NCBI RefSeq assembly: GCF_014773275.1
Contig: NZ_JACWMW010000004.1
Location: 332,418 to 396,417 of the forward strand
From: Mucilaginibacter rigui
GTDB taxonomy: Bacteria; Bacteroidota; Bacteroidia; Sphingobacteriales; Sphingobacteriaceae
Direction: 5' to 3'
Length of the DNA: 64,000 nt
The notes beneath the pieces are model-generated. The model saw only the letters and a program-made list of their open reading frames with translations. It had not been told where the DNA came from and did no database searches. This document shows positions 1-7,952 of this stretch, one piece after another. The position numbers and the translations under genes were made by a program. Numbering within the stretch: position 1 is the first letter of the stretch; every line of letters starts with the position of its first letter.

Positions 1-1650
1 AAAGAAGGTATGGTTACCTATTTCATAGCCTTCATCATAAATACGCTTCAATAAAGGGATATTCTTCTCTACCATCGATCCCACAACAAAAAATGATGCC
101 GGTACCTTTTCCTTTTTCAGGATATCAAGGATGCGGGGAGTATAATCCGGGTCTGGCCCATCATCAAAGGTTAAAACAACTTTGCCCGGTTTGTATCCAT
201 ACCTGCGGATCACATATTTGGTTGGCAGGTCTATATATTTTTGATTGGTAATGGTAAAGGTTGATTTATCAAGCGTTACATCAATTTTACCGGTATGTGG
301 CACTGTTATCAGGTCCAGTACCTCTCCGCCTTCTCCAGCGTAGTCTATTTTATTGTTAAGGCCAACGGTATCTAACCTTCGCAGATCCACCCCGGTTTTA
401 CGTAATGAATCTATCGACAGATTTTTTTGAAAGAATGTCCATAAACGTGGATCCTCAAACCCGAGGCGCCATAGTGCCACACCACCGGTAGCCCAGTCAT
501 CGGCCATACGGATAATATTAAAATTGGTGGCAGCATCGGCAAAATAAACGGTATGCGTTAGGCTATCGGGCCCCAGGTAACTGTAATGAAGGTTTGCTGA
601 TTGAGAATCGTAAATAATGGTTTTCTTATTTTCTTTTGCAGTACTTATGGCTTGCGGATAACCAATAGTTTGCCCAACGCTCCCCTCGCGCCAATCAAAA
701 CCTCCGCCAGCTACGGTAAGGATAATTTTTTCACTCGGTATTTTTGAGCATACATCATCTAAAATCTCCTCAACCCAATGCTGGTGCGATATATCACCGG
801 CGTTGCTCATATCCGAGTGCTGATCAATAGCCATCACAAACAAAAAGTCGTTAATGTGCTGCAGCCGCTTCAAGTCATACTCATCATCATAAGGGATCAC
901 GTTTGTGGTAACCAGCAGGTTTTGTGCATGAAATATATTGTAAAGATCGTTTTCGAAAGCTATAACGTTTTTGCTGTTACGGTCGGGCAGATCATCAATG
1001 TCGAGATTGATGCCATTGAAATTGTAGTGTTTAAGCTTGGCAACCATGCTGTTGATGAAAGCCGTACGCAATTTTTTACTTTTAAAAATACGCAATACAT
1101 CTTTTCGATCATACTCACCCCTAACATTATCAATATTAACGTAGTTAGAAAGCGTTACCAATACTTGTTTTTTGTATTTTTTGTTGAGATTGATAAGCCC
1201 GGTATCTATAGTTACTTTAAGTGTATCGGTATTACGTGAGAAACTGAAACCTTCAGTTACTATCATATCTAATCGGGCAATATGTTCAGCAAGTGAGTTA
1301 TATGCCTGCGCCTCCCAAGCTTTGTAAAAACCGGCATTAATACGATTGTCGTTATTAGGATGTTTAAGCTGATGCTGCCTGCGTGCTTTTGCTAAAACTT
1401 CTATTTCGGCCTTTTCAATTGTAAAATCTTTATACCGCTTTGATTTCTTCAACTCATCTAATTTTTGTTTACTGAGTCTTTGAGGTGCTTTATCAAGATT
1501 GGGAAGATCAGGGTACACTGTTGACGTAACCGTAACAACAGCGGCTACAACACCAACTACAAAAACAATTAATAAAATGCGGCTAAGCCATTTAAAACGG
1601 TTCCACCTGCCGGGGTTATCAGCCTGAAATACCTGCTTGTTAGAAGACAT
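1..1650 (-). CDS. Membrane-anchored GH18-like / polysaccharide deacetylase protein (3' end outside window)
   Basis: The 5' 550 codons of a leftward gene that runs off the left edge. An N-terminal membrane segment (about residues 21-43) precedes an extracytoplasmic GH18-like region holding NGINLDID at about residue 210. A NodB-type deacetylase domain begins near residue 485 and contains TFDDGPD, the usual catalytic/metal-binding motif, then the GNHT of the second motif just before the edge. In Bacteroidetes this order is typically followed by a family 2 glycosyltransferase in a protein of about 1100 residues, so the missing part may be a GT2; that is inference. The expected role is polysaccharide remodelling or export at the cell envelope. 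The GH18 acid position, normally Glu, reads Asp here. The ATG at 1648-1650 is the start that includes the membrane anchor. Confidence 0.85.
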   Translation of the reverse strand, partial: MSSNKQVFQADNPGRWNRFKWLSRILLIVFVVGVVAAVVTVTSTVYPDLPNLDKAPQRLSKQKLDELKKSKRYKDFTIEKAEIEVLAKARRQHQLKHPNNDNRINAGFYKAWEAQAYNSLAEHIARLDMIVTEGFSFSRNTDTLKVTIDTGLINLNKKYKKQVLVTLSNYVNIDNVRGEYDRKDVLRIFKSKKLRTAFINSMVAKLKHYNFNGINLDIDDLPDRNSKNVIAFENDLYNIFHAQNLLVTTNVIPYDDEYDLKRLQHINDFLFVMAIDQHSDMSNAGDISHQHWVEEILDDVCSKIPSEKIILTVAGGGFDWREGSVGQTIGYPQAISTAKENKKTIIYDSQSANLHYSYLGPDSLTHTVYFADAATNFNIIRMADDWATGGVALWRLGFEDPRLWTFFQKNLSIDSLRKTGVDLRRLDTVGLNNKIDYAGEGGEVLDLITVPHTGKIDVTLDKSTFTITNQKYIDLPTKYVIRRYGYKPGKVVLTFDDGPDPDYTPRILDILKKEKVPASFFVVGSMVEKNIPLLKRIYDEGYEIGNHTFF

Positions 1651-1701
1651 GAAGGGGATTTAAGTATTAAATTAAGTGATAAGGTGAACTATTAACAACG
1701 A

Positions 1702-1863
1702 TTATTTGGATTGTTTGCCAGCTTCAATGCCAGAAAAATCAACCCCGCATTTGCAATTGCTGCCGCAGCTTTTTTTTGTGAACAAGCTTTTATACAATAA
1801 ACGGCCAACGTAAAAAACGGCTGCAATAAATAATACAATGATAACAACTGCTTGTATATCCAT
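1702..1863 (-). CDS. Small FeoB-associated-type Cys-rich membrane protein (53 aa)
   Basis: A short reading frame beginning MDIQAVVIIVLFIAAVFYVG, with one N-terminal membrane helix, a short basic stretch, and a Cys cluster CGSNCKCG at residues 33-40. Length, single helix and C-terminal cysteines fit the small FeoB-associated Cys-rich membrane protein family, thought to assist ferrous iron uptake. No feoA or feoB is visible here, so the link to iron is by family resemblance only. It has its own ATG and sits about 50 bp upstream of the deacetylase gene on the same strand, so the two may be cotranscribed. Confidence 0.65.
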   Translation of the reverse strand: MDIQAVVIIVLFIAAVFYVGRLLYKSLFTKKSCGSNCKCGVDFSGIEAGKQSK

Positions 1864-1995
1864 AATGCAAAATTAATACTTTATTTATATACGTACAGAC
1901 TATTTAAATAGTATAAAGTTTATTTATACGTAAAGTAGCCAAATAGTTAAGCTGCTTTGCGTCAGTAAGTTTATAAAGGAGTATACGTTCCCTTT

Positions 1996-3195
1996 TTATT
2001 TATGCATAAAGGCCACTGTGCCGCCAACCCAGTCAAAATCTTTATTATACCTAACGCCTATCATTTTACCACGGCTAAGCCTGGCAAGGTTAATGGCAAG
2101 GGTTGGTTTTGCATCGCCATCGGGCCATAGGTACAACAGGCGGATCTCTATTTTTACACCACCATCCGGCGATTCAAGGACAGGGGTATAAGCTACCTTT
2201 TCCTGCAATATCCAGTTCTCCGGGTCTTGTATCTTTTCGATGTCGCCATCCATAATATCGATGATAACCCCCTGCCCGGCAAAGCTGAAGAGTGGCTTTA
2301 AAACATAGTTCTGCAGGTCTTCCGGTATCTGCTTAACCTCATGCAAAAACTGCGTTTGTGGAATGTATTCGCCTTGTAAAAAAGGCATGGTGAACTTACT
2401 GATGCGATAAAACCAGTTTGGGTGCGCTACCCATTCCACATCAAGTGGCTGGCGGATATCTACTACTTTGTTAAATATCTCCGGGTCGCTTTCTATTTCG
2501 TCAAATATCAGGCGGTTATAAATTCTTCGGATGCGCTTCTTTTCGCCTTTGTATATGTAAAACAGCTGATTACCTTCCTGTATCAGGTCGGCAAGGGAAA
2601 CAACGGGCGTGCCTATATAGCCTTGGGTGATATAAAAATCTACCGCGGTTTTTTGGTTTGGGGCATCTACATCCATTATCACCACTTCATCGGGCTCGTA
2701 AGGGCCGATAATGGTTTTACGCAATAGAGCGAGATAACTGCTTTTGCTTAAGCCGTTAAAAAAGATGGTTTGGTTGCCATGAACCTCAAACGCATGCCGG
2801 TAATTTTCGGCCAGGTGCAGCTGGAAGCCGTAAAGCGACGGGAAGCCCTGCATCTCTATCAATTTTGGAACGATGTTGCCAGCCTCATCTTTACAAACAC
2901 CAAAATCTAAAGCGATGAAATGTGAGTGGTCATTCTCGTTAGCTACCCGGCATTTTTCGGGAATGGCGCGTTCGCTTTGTTGTTTAAAATCGGGTTTTAA
3001 TATGGTGGCAACTATCTCATTACCGGCCTGTATCAGCTTATCCCTAAAATCATCCGTTAAAAACACGGGTGTTTCTGCAATGCGAAATTCAATCGGGTTT
3101 TTAAGTCCGGCGTTCAGGTCTACCAAAAAATCAGCATACTTTTCTTCGGTGAAGTTTTGGTTGAAGTTTGTTCTGATAGAGGGGTTCATAAGCAA
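1996..3195 (-). CDS. Probable ATP-grasp-type amide ligase, apparently circularly permuted
   Basis: A 399-residue cytoplasmic protein without signal peptide. Motif order: KLIEMQGFPSLYG (111-123) resembles the E-x-N/Q-x-P signature that is C-terminal in ordinary ATP-grasps; RRIYNRLIFDE (223-233) resembles the Arg-Arg segment of CP-ATP-grasp families; VLKPLFSFAGQGV (298-310) resembles the glycine-rich ATP loop; WILQEKV (328-334) and EIRLLYLW (350-357) follow. Having the acidic motif before the glycine loop is what a circularly permuted ATP-grasp (as in glutathionylspermidine-synthetase-like proteins) would show. It is the last gene of the leftward operon, 4 bp after the secreted protein gene. 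Likely role: joining a carboxylate to an amine at the cost of ATP; substrate unknown. The family call rests on motifs read by eye. Confidence 0.6.
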   Translation of the reverse strand: MLMNPSIRTNFNQNFTEEKYADFLVDLNAGLKNPIEFRIAETPVFLTDDFRDKLIQAGNEIVATILKPDFKQQSERAIPEKCRVANENDHSHFIALDFGVCKDEAGNIVPKLIEMQGFPSLYGFQLHLAENYRHAFEVHGNQTIFFNGLSKSSYLALLRKTIIGPYEPDEVVIMDVDAPNQKTAVDFYITQGYIGTPVVSLADLIQEGNQLFYIYKGEKKRIRRIYNRLIFDEIESDPEIFNKVVDIRQPLDVEWVAHPNWFYRISKFTMPFLQGEYIPQTQFLHEVKQIPEDLQNYVLKPLFSFAGQGVIIDIMDGDIEKIQDPENWILQEKVAYTPVLESPDGGVKIEIRLLYLWPDGDAKPTLAINLARLSRGKMIGVRYNKDFDWVGGTVAFMHK

Positions 3196-3199
3196 TAGA

Positions 3200-3844
3200 T
3201 TAATTCTTCTTTTTAAATGATGCTAACGCTTCATTAAATCCGTCCGAATAGTCTTTTATTGTTTCTGACTTTATTTTAGGCCATTTGGCTTTATTAATAC
3301 TCAAATTTTTAGATTCGGCTTTACCACCTAAACCTGCAGACATAGCATCCATTCCACTTAAATTTATCCATCGTTGATCGTAAAGTTCTTCATTACTTTC
3401 AACAAAAGTTATAACCTTTGGGATAGTTTTTTCTAAAATATCAAGATGTGCAAAAGCGTATTCATTAATGCTTGGGCCAAATAGCTGGTTGTATTGTGCT
3501 GCAGATGCTGTTTTGTCGGTGCATCTGTTTACATCATACCTGGCCCTTAGTTGTGCCAGGTAAAACCAATAAATGGCATCGTCTTTTTTGTTTTGTTGAA
3601 AAAGAGCATAAGATAAAGCATATATAACGGGTGGGATATATACGTTCGGATTTTTTTGAACGGAATCAATTAGGCTTTGCTTTTTAATGGAGCTTTCACT
3701 CATTAGTTGCCCCATGATTTTACTATCCCTGTCCGTATTTATTTCTTTATATATGCCTTTTGGCTCAACCTGGTGATTTTCGACATTTTGCGATTTAACC
3801 GACACGGCACAAAACAACAATAAAATGCCAATAATTACTTTCAT
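3200..3844 (-). CDS. Secreted protein of unknown function inside the ligase operon
   Basis: 214 residues with a clear N-terminal signal peptide (MKVIIGILLLFCAVSVKSQ) and no lipobox, so probably periplasmic. I do not recognise a domain. The mature part is mostly helical in character with aromatic-rich stretches (IYWFYLAQLRARYDVNRC near residue 85) and a charged C-terminal end. It is packed between the amidotransferase gene (6 bp away) and the ATP-grasp-type gene (4 bp away), which implies cotranscription. It is odd as the only exported product among cytoplasmic enzymes: either a functional partner or a later insertion into the operon. Confidence 0.7.
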   Translation of the reverse strand: MKVIIGILLLFCAVSVKSQNVENHQVEPKGIYKEINTDRDSKIMGQLMSESSIKKQSLIDSVQKNPNVYIPPVIYALSYALFQQNKKDDAIYWFYLAQLRARYDVNRCTDKTASAAQYNQLFGPSINEYAFAHLDILEKTIPKVITFVESNEELYDQRWINLSGMDAMSAGLGGKAESKNLSINKAKWPKIKSETIKDYSDGFNEALASFKKKN

Positions 3845-3850
3845 AACAAG

Positions 3851-4699
3851 TTAGGATAGGTTGCTGTAATACTCCTGATATTTCAAAATCGCCTCATCCA
3901 AAAAATTAGGAATGATTGTATTTTGCGTGTGCACTATTTTATCGGGATCTTCTAATCGTTCCAGCATTTCGCGGTATTTGCCTTCGCCGTGCTCGGCTAT
4001 TACTTCGTCTTTTTTATCCTCGCGCAGCAGCATGTTTTTTATGCCTGATGCATCTGCCTCGGGGTGAAACTGCGTAGCGAAAAAGTATTCGTTGAAACGG
4101 ATGGCCATCACAGCGCGGGGCAGGTTAACATGGGGGCGCTCTTTTTCAAGTGCCAATATTTCCATTCCCAGTTCGGCAAACCGCTCTGTGTTTGGATTGA
4201 TCACCTGCCAGCTGCGCGAATCCACCGTATAAAACGGATCGACAAGGCCTTCAAATACGGGCTCGTTACGGCCTGCTTCGGTTAAATGCACCGGTAATAT
4301 GCCGAACGACGGCGAACGCCTCAGGTTAATATCGCCAAGATTGTATTTGCGGCACATCAGTTGGAACGAGTGGCATACAAAAAAAACATGCTTTTTCTGC
4401 GTGCCCTCTTTTTTATTGTGTGCTTCCAGTTTATCCATCAGGCGGAAATATTTCTTCTCCCACTCGGTGCCCTCACTATCCAGCGGGCTGCCCGGCCCGC
4501 CGCTTGATATGTACACATCAAAGCCGGTATCGGGTACCTGGCCTTTTAGGCGTACATCAAAAATTTGGTAACTTAATTCAAGGCCATGCTGCGCCTTGTA
4601 ACGGTCCAGTATATCCCGGAAACCCCGCATCCCTTCGTTAGCCACACCCTCGTACAGGTCTAATATGGCTACTCTCACTTCCGGTTTATCTGTGCTCAT
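3851..4699 (-). CDS. Class I glutamine amidotransferase-like protein
   Basis: 282 residues. The class I amidotransferase triad can be placed: a nucleophile Cys109 in HVFFVCHSFQLM, and His212 and Glu214 in TQFHPEAD. SGGPGSP at 66-72 is the usual loop before the nucleophile elbow. The elbow FVCHSFQ departs from the common G-x-C-x-G-x-Q form. The last ~60 residues are a helical extension. By family it would hydrolyse glutamine and deliver ammonia to a partner ligase, or act as a gamma-glutamyl hydrolase; the neighbouring GCS2 and ATP-grasp genes make either role plausible. Start is ATG, 7 bp downstream of the ligase stop, within the leftward operon. Confidence 0.8.
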   Translation of the reverse strand: MSTDKPEVRVAILDLYEGVANEGMRGFRDILDRYKAQHGLELSYQIFDVRLKGQVPDTGFDVYISSGGPGSPLDSEGTEWEKKYFRLMDKLEAHNKKEGTQKKHVFFVCHSFQLMCRKYNLGDINLRRSPSFGILPVHLTEAGRNEPVFEGLVDPFYTVDSRSWQVINPNTERFAELGMEILALEKERPHVNLPRAVMAIRFNEYFFATQFHPEADASGIKNMLLREDKKDEVIAEHGEGKYREMLERLEDPDKIVHTQNTIIPNFLDEAILKYQEYYSNLS

Positions 4700-4706
4700 T
4701 TCTCTC

Positions 4707-5804
4707 TTATATTCCCTTTAAAGTTTGTGATGTAATGTAGTCTACCACATCTACAAAGTTATTACTTTGATTGTAAACGGCCAGCTGCCTGTCGGCACCG
4801 GTTCCGTTTTCTAAAATTTTGTGTACGTATTGCAGGTCGTCGCGGCAGCCCAGGTCGTCAACTACATCGTCAATAAAGTCCAGCAGTTCCAGTATCAGCG
4901 CGCGGGTATTTACTTCAAGCTCCTTGCCAAAGTCTATCATTTTACCATCTATGCCATAACGGGCGGCACGCCATTTATTCTCGTTAATAAGTGCCCGGTT
5001 ATAGGTAATAAACTTCATGTTGCTTTGGCGCAGTTTATACAGCTTGGCGCAGATACACTGAAACAATGCCACAAAGGTCATGGTTTCATCAATCAGCATA
5101 GGGCAATCGCACACGCGGAACTCGATAGTTTCAAAGAATGGATGCACCCGCAAATCCCACCATATCTTTTTGGCGTTATCAATACAGTTGGTTTTTACCA
5201 GCAGTTTAATATACCTGTCGTAATCTTCAATGCTGTCAAAATAATCGGGGATGCCCGTTCTGGGGAACTTATCAAATACTTTTGTACGGAACGATTTATA
5301 ACCCGTGTTACGCCCTTCCCAAAAAGGCGAATTGGTTGATAATGCGTATACGTGCGGCAAAAAGTACCGGGCCTGGTTGGCAATATGTATCGCCATGTCG
5401 CGCGATTGAATGCCCACATGCACGTGCAACCCAAAAATAAGGTTTGAGCGTGCGGCCTCCTGTAGTTCGTCTACTATTTCAAAATATCTGGGATGGTCTG
5501 TTATTAGCTGGTGCTGCCAGTGCGAGAAGGGGTGCGTACCTGCCGCGCCAATGCGCAGGCCAATATCGCCTGCCAGCTGGGCTACGGTGGTGCGCAGTTT
5601 ACCTACTTCCTTGCGGGCTTCTTCGGTATTGCGGCAAATGTGGGTGCCCACCTCCACAACTGCCTGGTGCATTTCGGCCTTTACCTGGTCTTCATGGATC
5701 TTCTGCGCGCTGTCGACAATTTTCTGATCGTGCGATTGTAACTCCCTGGTTACGGGGTCAATCACCATAAATTCTTCTTCAACACCTAAGGTGAACTCGT
5801 TCAT
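4707..5804 (-). CDS. YbdK-type carboxylate-amine ligase (GCS2 family)
   Basis: 365 residues, normal for the GCS2/YbdK family. The N-terminus FTLGVEEEFMVIDP (4-17) is the family's hallmark with the metal-binding acidic run, and GLHVHVGI (125-132) is the second conserved block. YbdK-type enzymes make gamma-glutamyl-cysteine-like amide bonds weakly in vitro; in operons with ATP-grasp genes the true substrate is usually unknown. It sits 7 bp upstream of the amidotransferase gene and is separated from the RimK-type ligase gene by a 160-bp spacer holding a palindromic element. Start is the ATG preceding the conserved N-terminal motif by three residues. Confidence 0.88.
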   Translation of the reverse strand: MNEFTLGVEEEFMVIDPVTRELQSHDQKIVDSAQKIHEDQVKAEMHQAVVEVGTHICRNTEEARKEVGKLRTTVAQLAGDIGLRIGAAGTHPFSHWQHQLITDHPRYFEIVDELQEAARSNLIFGLHVHVGIQSRDMAIHIANQARYFLPHVYALSTNSPFWEGRNTGYKSFRTKVFDKFPRTGIPDYFDSIEDYDRYIKLLVKTNCIDNAKKIWWDLRVHPFFETIEFRVCDCPMLIDETMTFVALFQCICAKLYKLRQSNMKFITYNRALINENKWRAARYGIDGKMIDFGKELEVNTRALILELLDFIDDVVDDLGCRDDLQYVHKILENGTGADRQLAVYNQSNNFVDVVDYITSQTLKGI

Positions 5805-5845
5805 AATTGGTTAGGGGTTATTGGTTATTTTCTTCGTCGTAGTAA

Positions 5846-5959
5846 ACTCACCCCGACCACGCTTTGCTGGTCGACCCTCTCTGCTTCGCAAAGAGGGTTA
5901 GCTGCAATTTGTTTCCAAAAACCCCTCTTTGCGAAGCAGAGAGGGGGCAGGGGGTGAGT
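5846..5959. repeat. Palindromic intergenic element (long inverted repeat)
   Basis: The ends ACTCACCCC (5846-5854) and GGGGTGAGT (5951-5959) are exact inverted copies. Inside, CCCTCT-CTGCTTCGCAAAGAGGG (5875-5897) is matched by an inverted copy at about 5922-5944, and GACCA/TGGTC arms (5855-5872) form a smaller hairpin. No coding capacity. It resembles the REP- or MITE-like palindromes dispersed between genes in Sphingobacteriaceae; a degenerate half-copy lies near 53400-53455. It sits in the middle of the ligase operon, so it would be transcribed and could fold in the mRNA. Confidence 0.75.
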
Positions 5960-5965
5960 CAACCA

Positions 5966-7039
5966 CTATTTCTTCGCCGCCTTCTTAGGGGCTGCCGGTT
6001 TCTTTTTGGGTTTTGCTTCTTCTGTAATGGCGTGGTCAACTGTGCCCGCGCTAACATCTGCTTTGGCAGCTTTTGCCGAAGCAGCCACAAGTGGCTTGCC
6101 TGCTGCGCCGGTTTTTACAAACTCGCCCCAGGTTAGGTTGTCTTTATCATCTTTTTGTGCTTTGGCGCGTTCTATGGCATAGCTGGCAGCGGTTTCTACC
6201 ACCCATTCAAAGTTATCCTGCCCAACGCTGGTAACTTCGGCATCAGGGGCGGGGTTGCAAAAATCAATAGCGTAAGGGATGCCATCGCGTACGGCAAACT
6301 CCACGGTATTAAAATCATAACCGAGGTACTGGTTTAGCTGCAAAACATATTTAGTGATGGTATCCAGCATTTTTTTTGATGCAGGCGCTTTGCCATGCTC
6401 ATAACGCAGATGGTGCGGGTTGCGCGGCTCGTATTGCATAATACGCACGTGCTTGCCGCCAATGCAATAACAGCGGAAATAATCATCAAAAATAATTTCT
6501 TCCTGAAGTAGCATTACCAGTTGCCTGGTTTCGGCGAATTTCTCCCACAGGTCGTCCTTGTCGCTAATTTTGTAAACATCGCGCCAGCCGCCGCCGTCAA
6601 AGGGTTTCATGTATGCCGGGAAACCTACGTAATCAAATATCGCGTCCCAATCTAAAGGGAAGGCCAGGTTACGGAACGAGCGGTCGGTGGTGCTGTCCGG
6701 GTGATCTTTTGATGGCAGCAACACTGTTTTAGGTACCGGTACACCCAGTTTAACGGCTAAAGCGTTATTGAAAAATTTCTCGTCGGCGCTCCACCAGAAT
6801 GGGTTATTAATAACCGCTGTACCTGTAATGGCAGCGTTTTTTAACGATGCGCGGTAAAACGGTACATCCTGCGAAATACGGTCTACAATTACCGAGTAGC
6901 CCAATGGTTCGCCCTGCATCATTTTATCAATGCGTACAAATTCGGCTTTAATGTTTTTTTCACTCTTTTCGTTTATCCTGTCAACAAATGCCTGCGGGAA
7001 TGAATTTTCCTGACCGAATAAGATGCCTATTTTTTTCAT
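5966..7039 (-). CDS. RimK-like ATP-grasp ligase with Lys/Ala-rich tail
   Basis: 357 residues. An N-terminal alpha/beta domain (MKKIGILFGQENSF) is followed by the ATP-grasp fold: AYMKPFDGGGWRDVY (142-156) as the glycine-rich loop, LLQEEIIFDDYFRCY (177-191), and the metal-binding end NTVEFAVRDGIPYAIDFCNP (244-262). From about residue 310 the chain becomes low-complexity, ending KPKKKPAAPKKAAKK, which is not part of the ATP-grasp core. By family it forms an amide bond between a carboxylate (via acyl phosphate) and an amine. It is the second gene of the leftward operon, 77 bp after the esterase gene. Substrate unknown; partner of the GCS2 enzyme by context. Confidence 0.85.
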   Translation of the reverse strand: MKKIGILFGQENSFPQAFVDRINEKSEKNIKAEFVRIDKMMQGEPLGYSVIVDRISQDVPFYRASLKNAAITGTAVINNPFWWSADEKFFNNALAVKLGVPVPKTVLLPSKDHPDSTTDRSFRNLAFPLDWDAIFDYVGFPAYMKPFDGGGWRDVYKISDKDDLWEKFAETRQLVMLLQEEIIFDDYFRCYCIGGKHVRIMQYEPRNPHHLRYEHGKAPASKKMLDTITKYVLQLNQYLGYDFNTVEFAVRDGIPYAIDFCNPAPDAEVTSVGQDNFEWVVETAASYAIERAKAQKDDKDNLTWGEFVKTGAAGKPLVAASAKAAKADVSAGTVDHAITEEAKPKKKPAAPKKAAKK

Positions 7040-7115
7040 TTTAATGTTTTTATAGTGTAGTTGGTTATGTCTTGTTTTTCTTTTGTCCTGATTCCTGAAT
7101 CTTAACTTCTTGATT

Positions 7116-7823
7116 CTACTTTATCGTGCTTAAATAATGCGGGAACATTTCCTTCCAAATCGGCCAGTCATGATTGGCAAACGGGCGGATATCCAGCCAA
7201 TGGTTAATGTTTTTTTGGTTCAGAATGTTTGACATCCGGATATTATAATCCTTACACATATCATGCTCTGAAGTGCCCAGTATAATATTCATCTGCCAAA
7301 GCTCGGGCTTATTGCTGCCGGGCAAAAAATCTACCGGGTTGTTATAAAATATATCGTCGTTATAAAAGCCGTCGGTAAACATGGTTATATCAAAAGCGCT
7401 GCCCATGGTAAACAGGTGGGCTACCATTTCGGGGTGTTTAAATGCGAAATTTGCAGCGTGGTAGCCGCCAAAGCTGCAACCGGCAACGGCTACTTTGCCA
7501 ACGCCGGTTTCGTGCATAGCCCAGGGCGCAAGCTCTTCTACCAACATCTTATCATACCAGGCGTAGTTGCGGGCGCGGTCGGCAGGGTGGATGCCTTTGT
7601 CGTACCAGCTGCGGTCGTCAATAGTATCGGGGCAATAGATCTTCACCAGGCCTTCGTCTACAAACCAGCGCACGCTATCGATCAGCCCAAAATCTTTATT
7701 TTGGTGGTAACGGCCATTGGTAGTAGGGAAAAGAATAACCGGGAAACCCCTGTCGCCAAAAACCAGCATTTCAAGGTCGAGGTTTAAATTTGGGGAGTGC
7801 CAGCGGTGGTATTGCTCAGTCAA
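7116..7823 (-). CDS. Esterase-family alpha/beta hydrolase (COG4947 type)
   Basis: 235 residues, no signal peptide. The nucleophile elbow is AGCSFGGYHA with Ser117; Asp188 (SEHDMC) and His218 (FANHDW) are candidates for the rest of the triad. The FPTTNGRYHQ block near residue 32 and the DRSWYDKG block near 70 fit the COG4947 esterase group. It is first in the leftward operon and is divergent from a second alpha/beta hydrolase at 7953 across a 129-bp spacer. In this setting it would release, trim or transfer an acyl or peptidyl group of the product made by the ligases; that is inference. Confidence 0.82.
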   Translation of the reverse strand: MTEQYHRWHSPNLNLDLEMLVFGDRGFPVILFPTTNGRYHQNKDFGLIDSVRWFVDEGLVKIYCPDTIDDRSWYDKGIHPADRARNYAWYDKMLVEELAPWAMHETGVGKVAVAGCSFGGYHAANFAFKHPEMVAHLFTMGSAFDITMFTDGFYNDDIFYNNPVDFLPGSNKPELWQMNIILGTSEHDMCKDYNIRMSNILNQKNINHWLDIRPFANHDWPIWKEMFPHYLSTIK

Positions 7824-7952
7824 GTTGTTGTGTTTAAGATGGTAATATAGCAGGATTGCGTGTAAATGTCAACACCGTGCCAAATAATTCTGTTTTGATT
7901 ATTAAATAAAAGTATAAGCTTACTTTTGTACCCTTAATTAGTTTTTAATACC

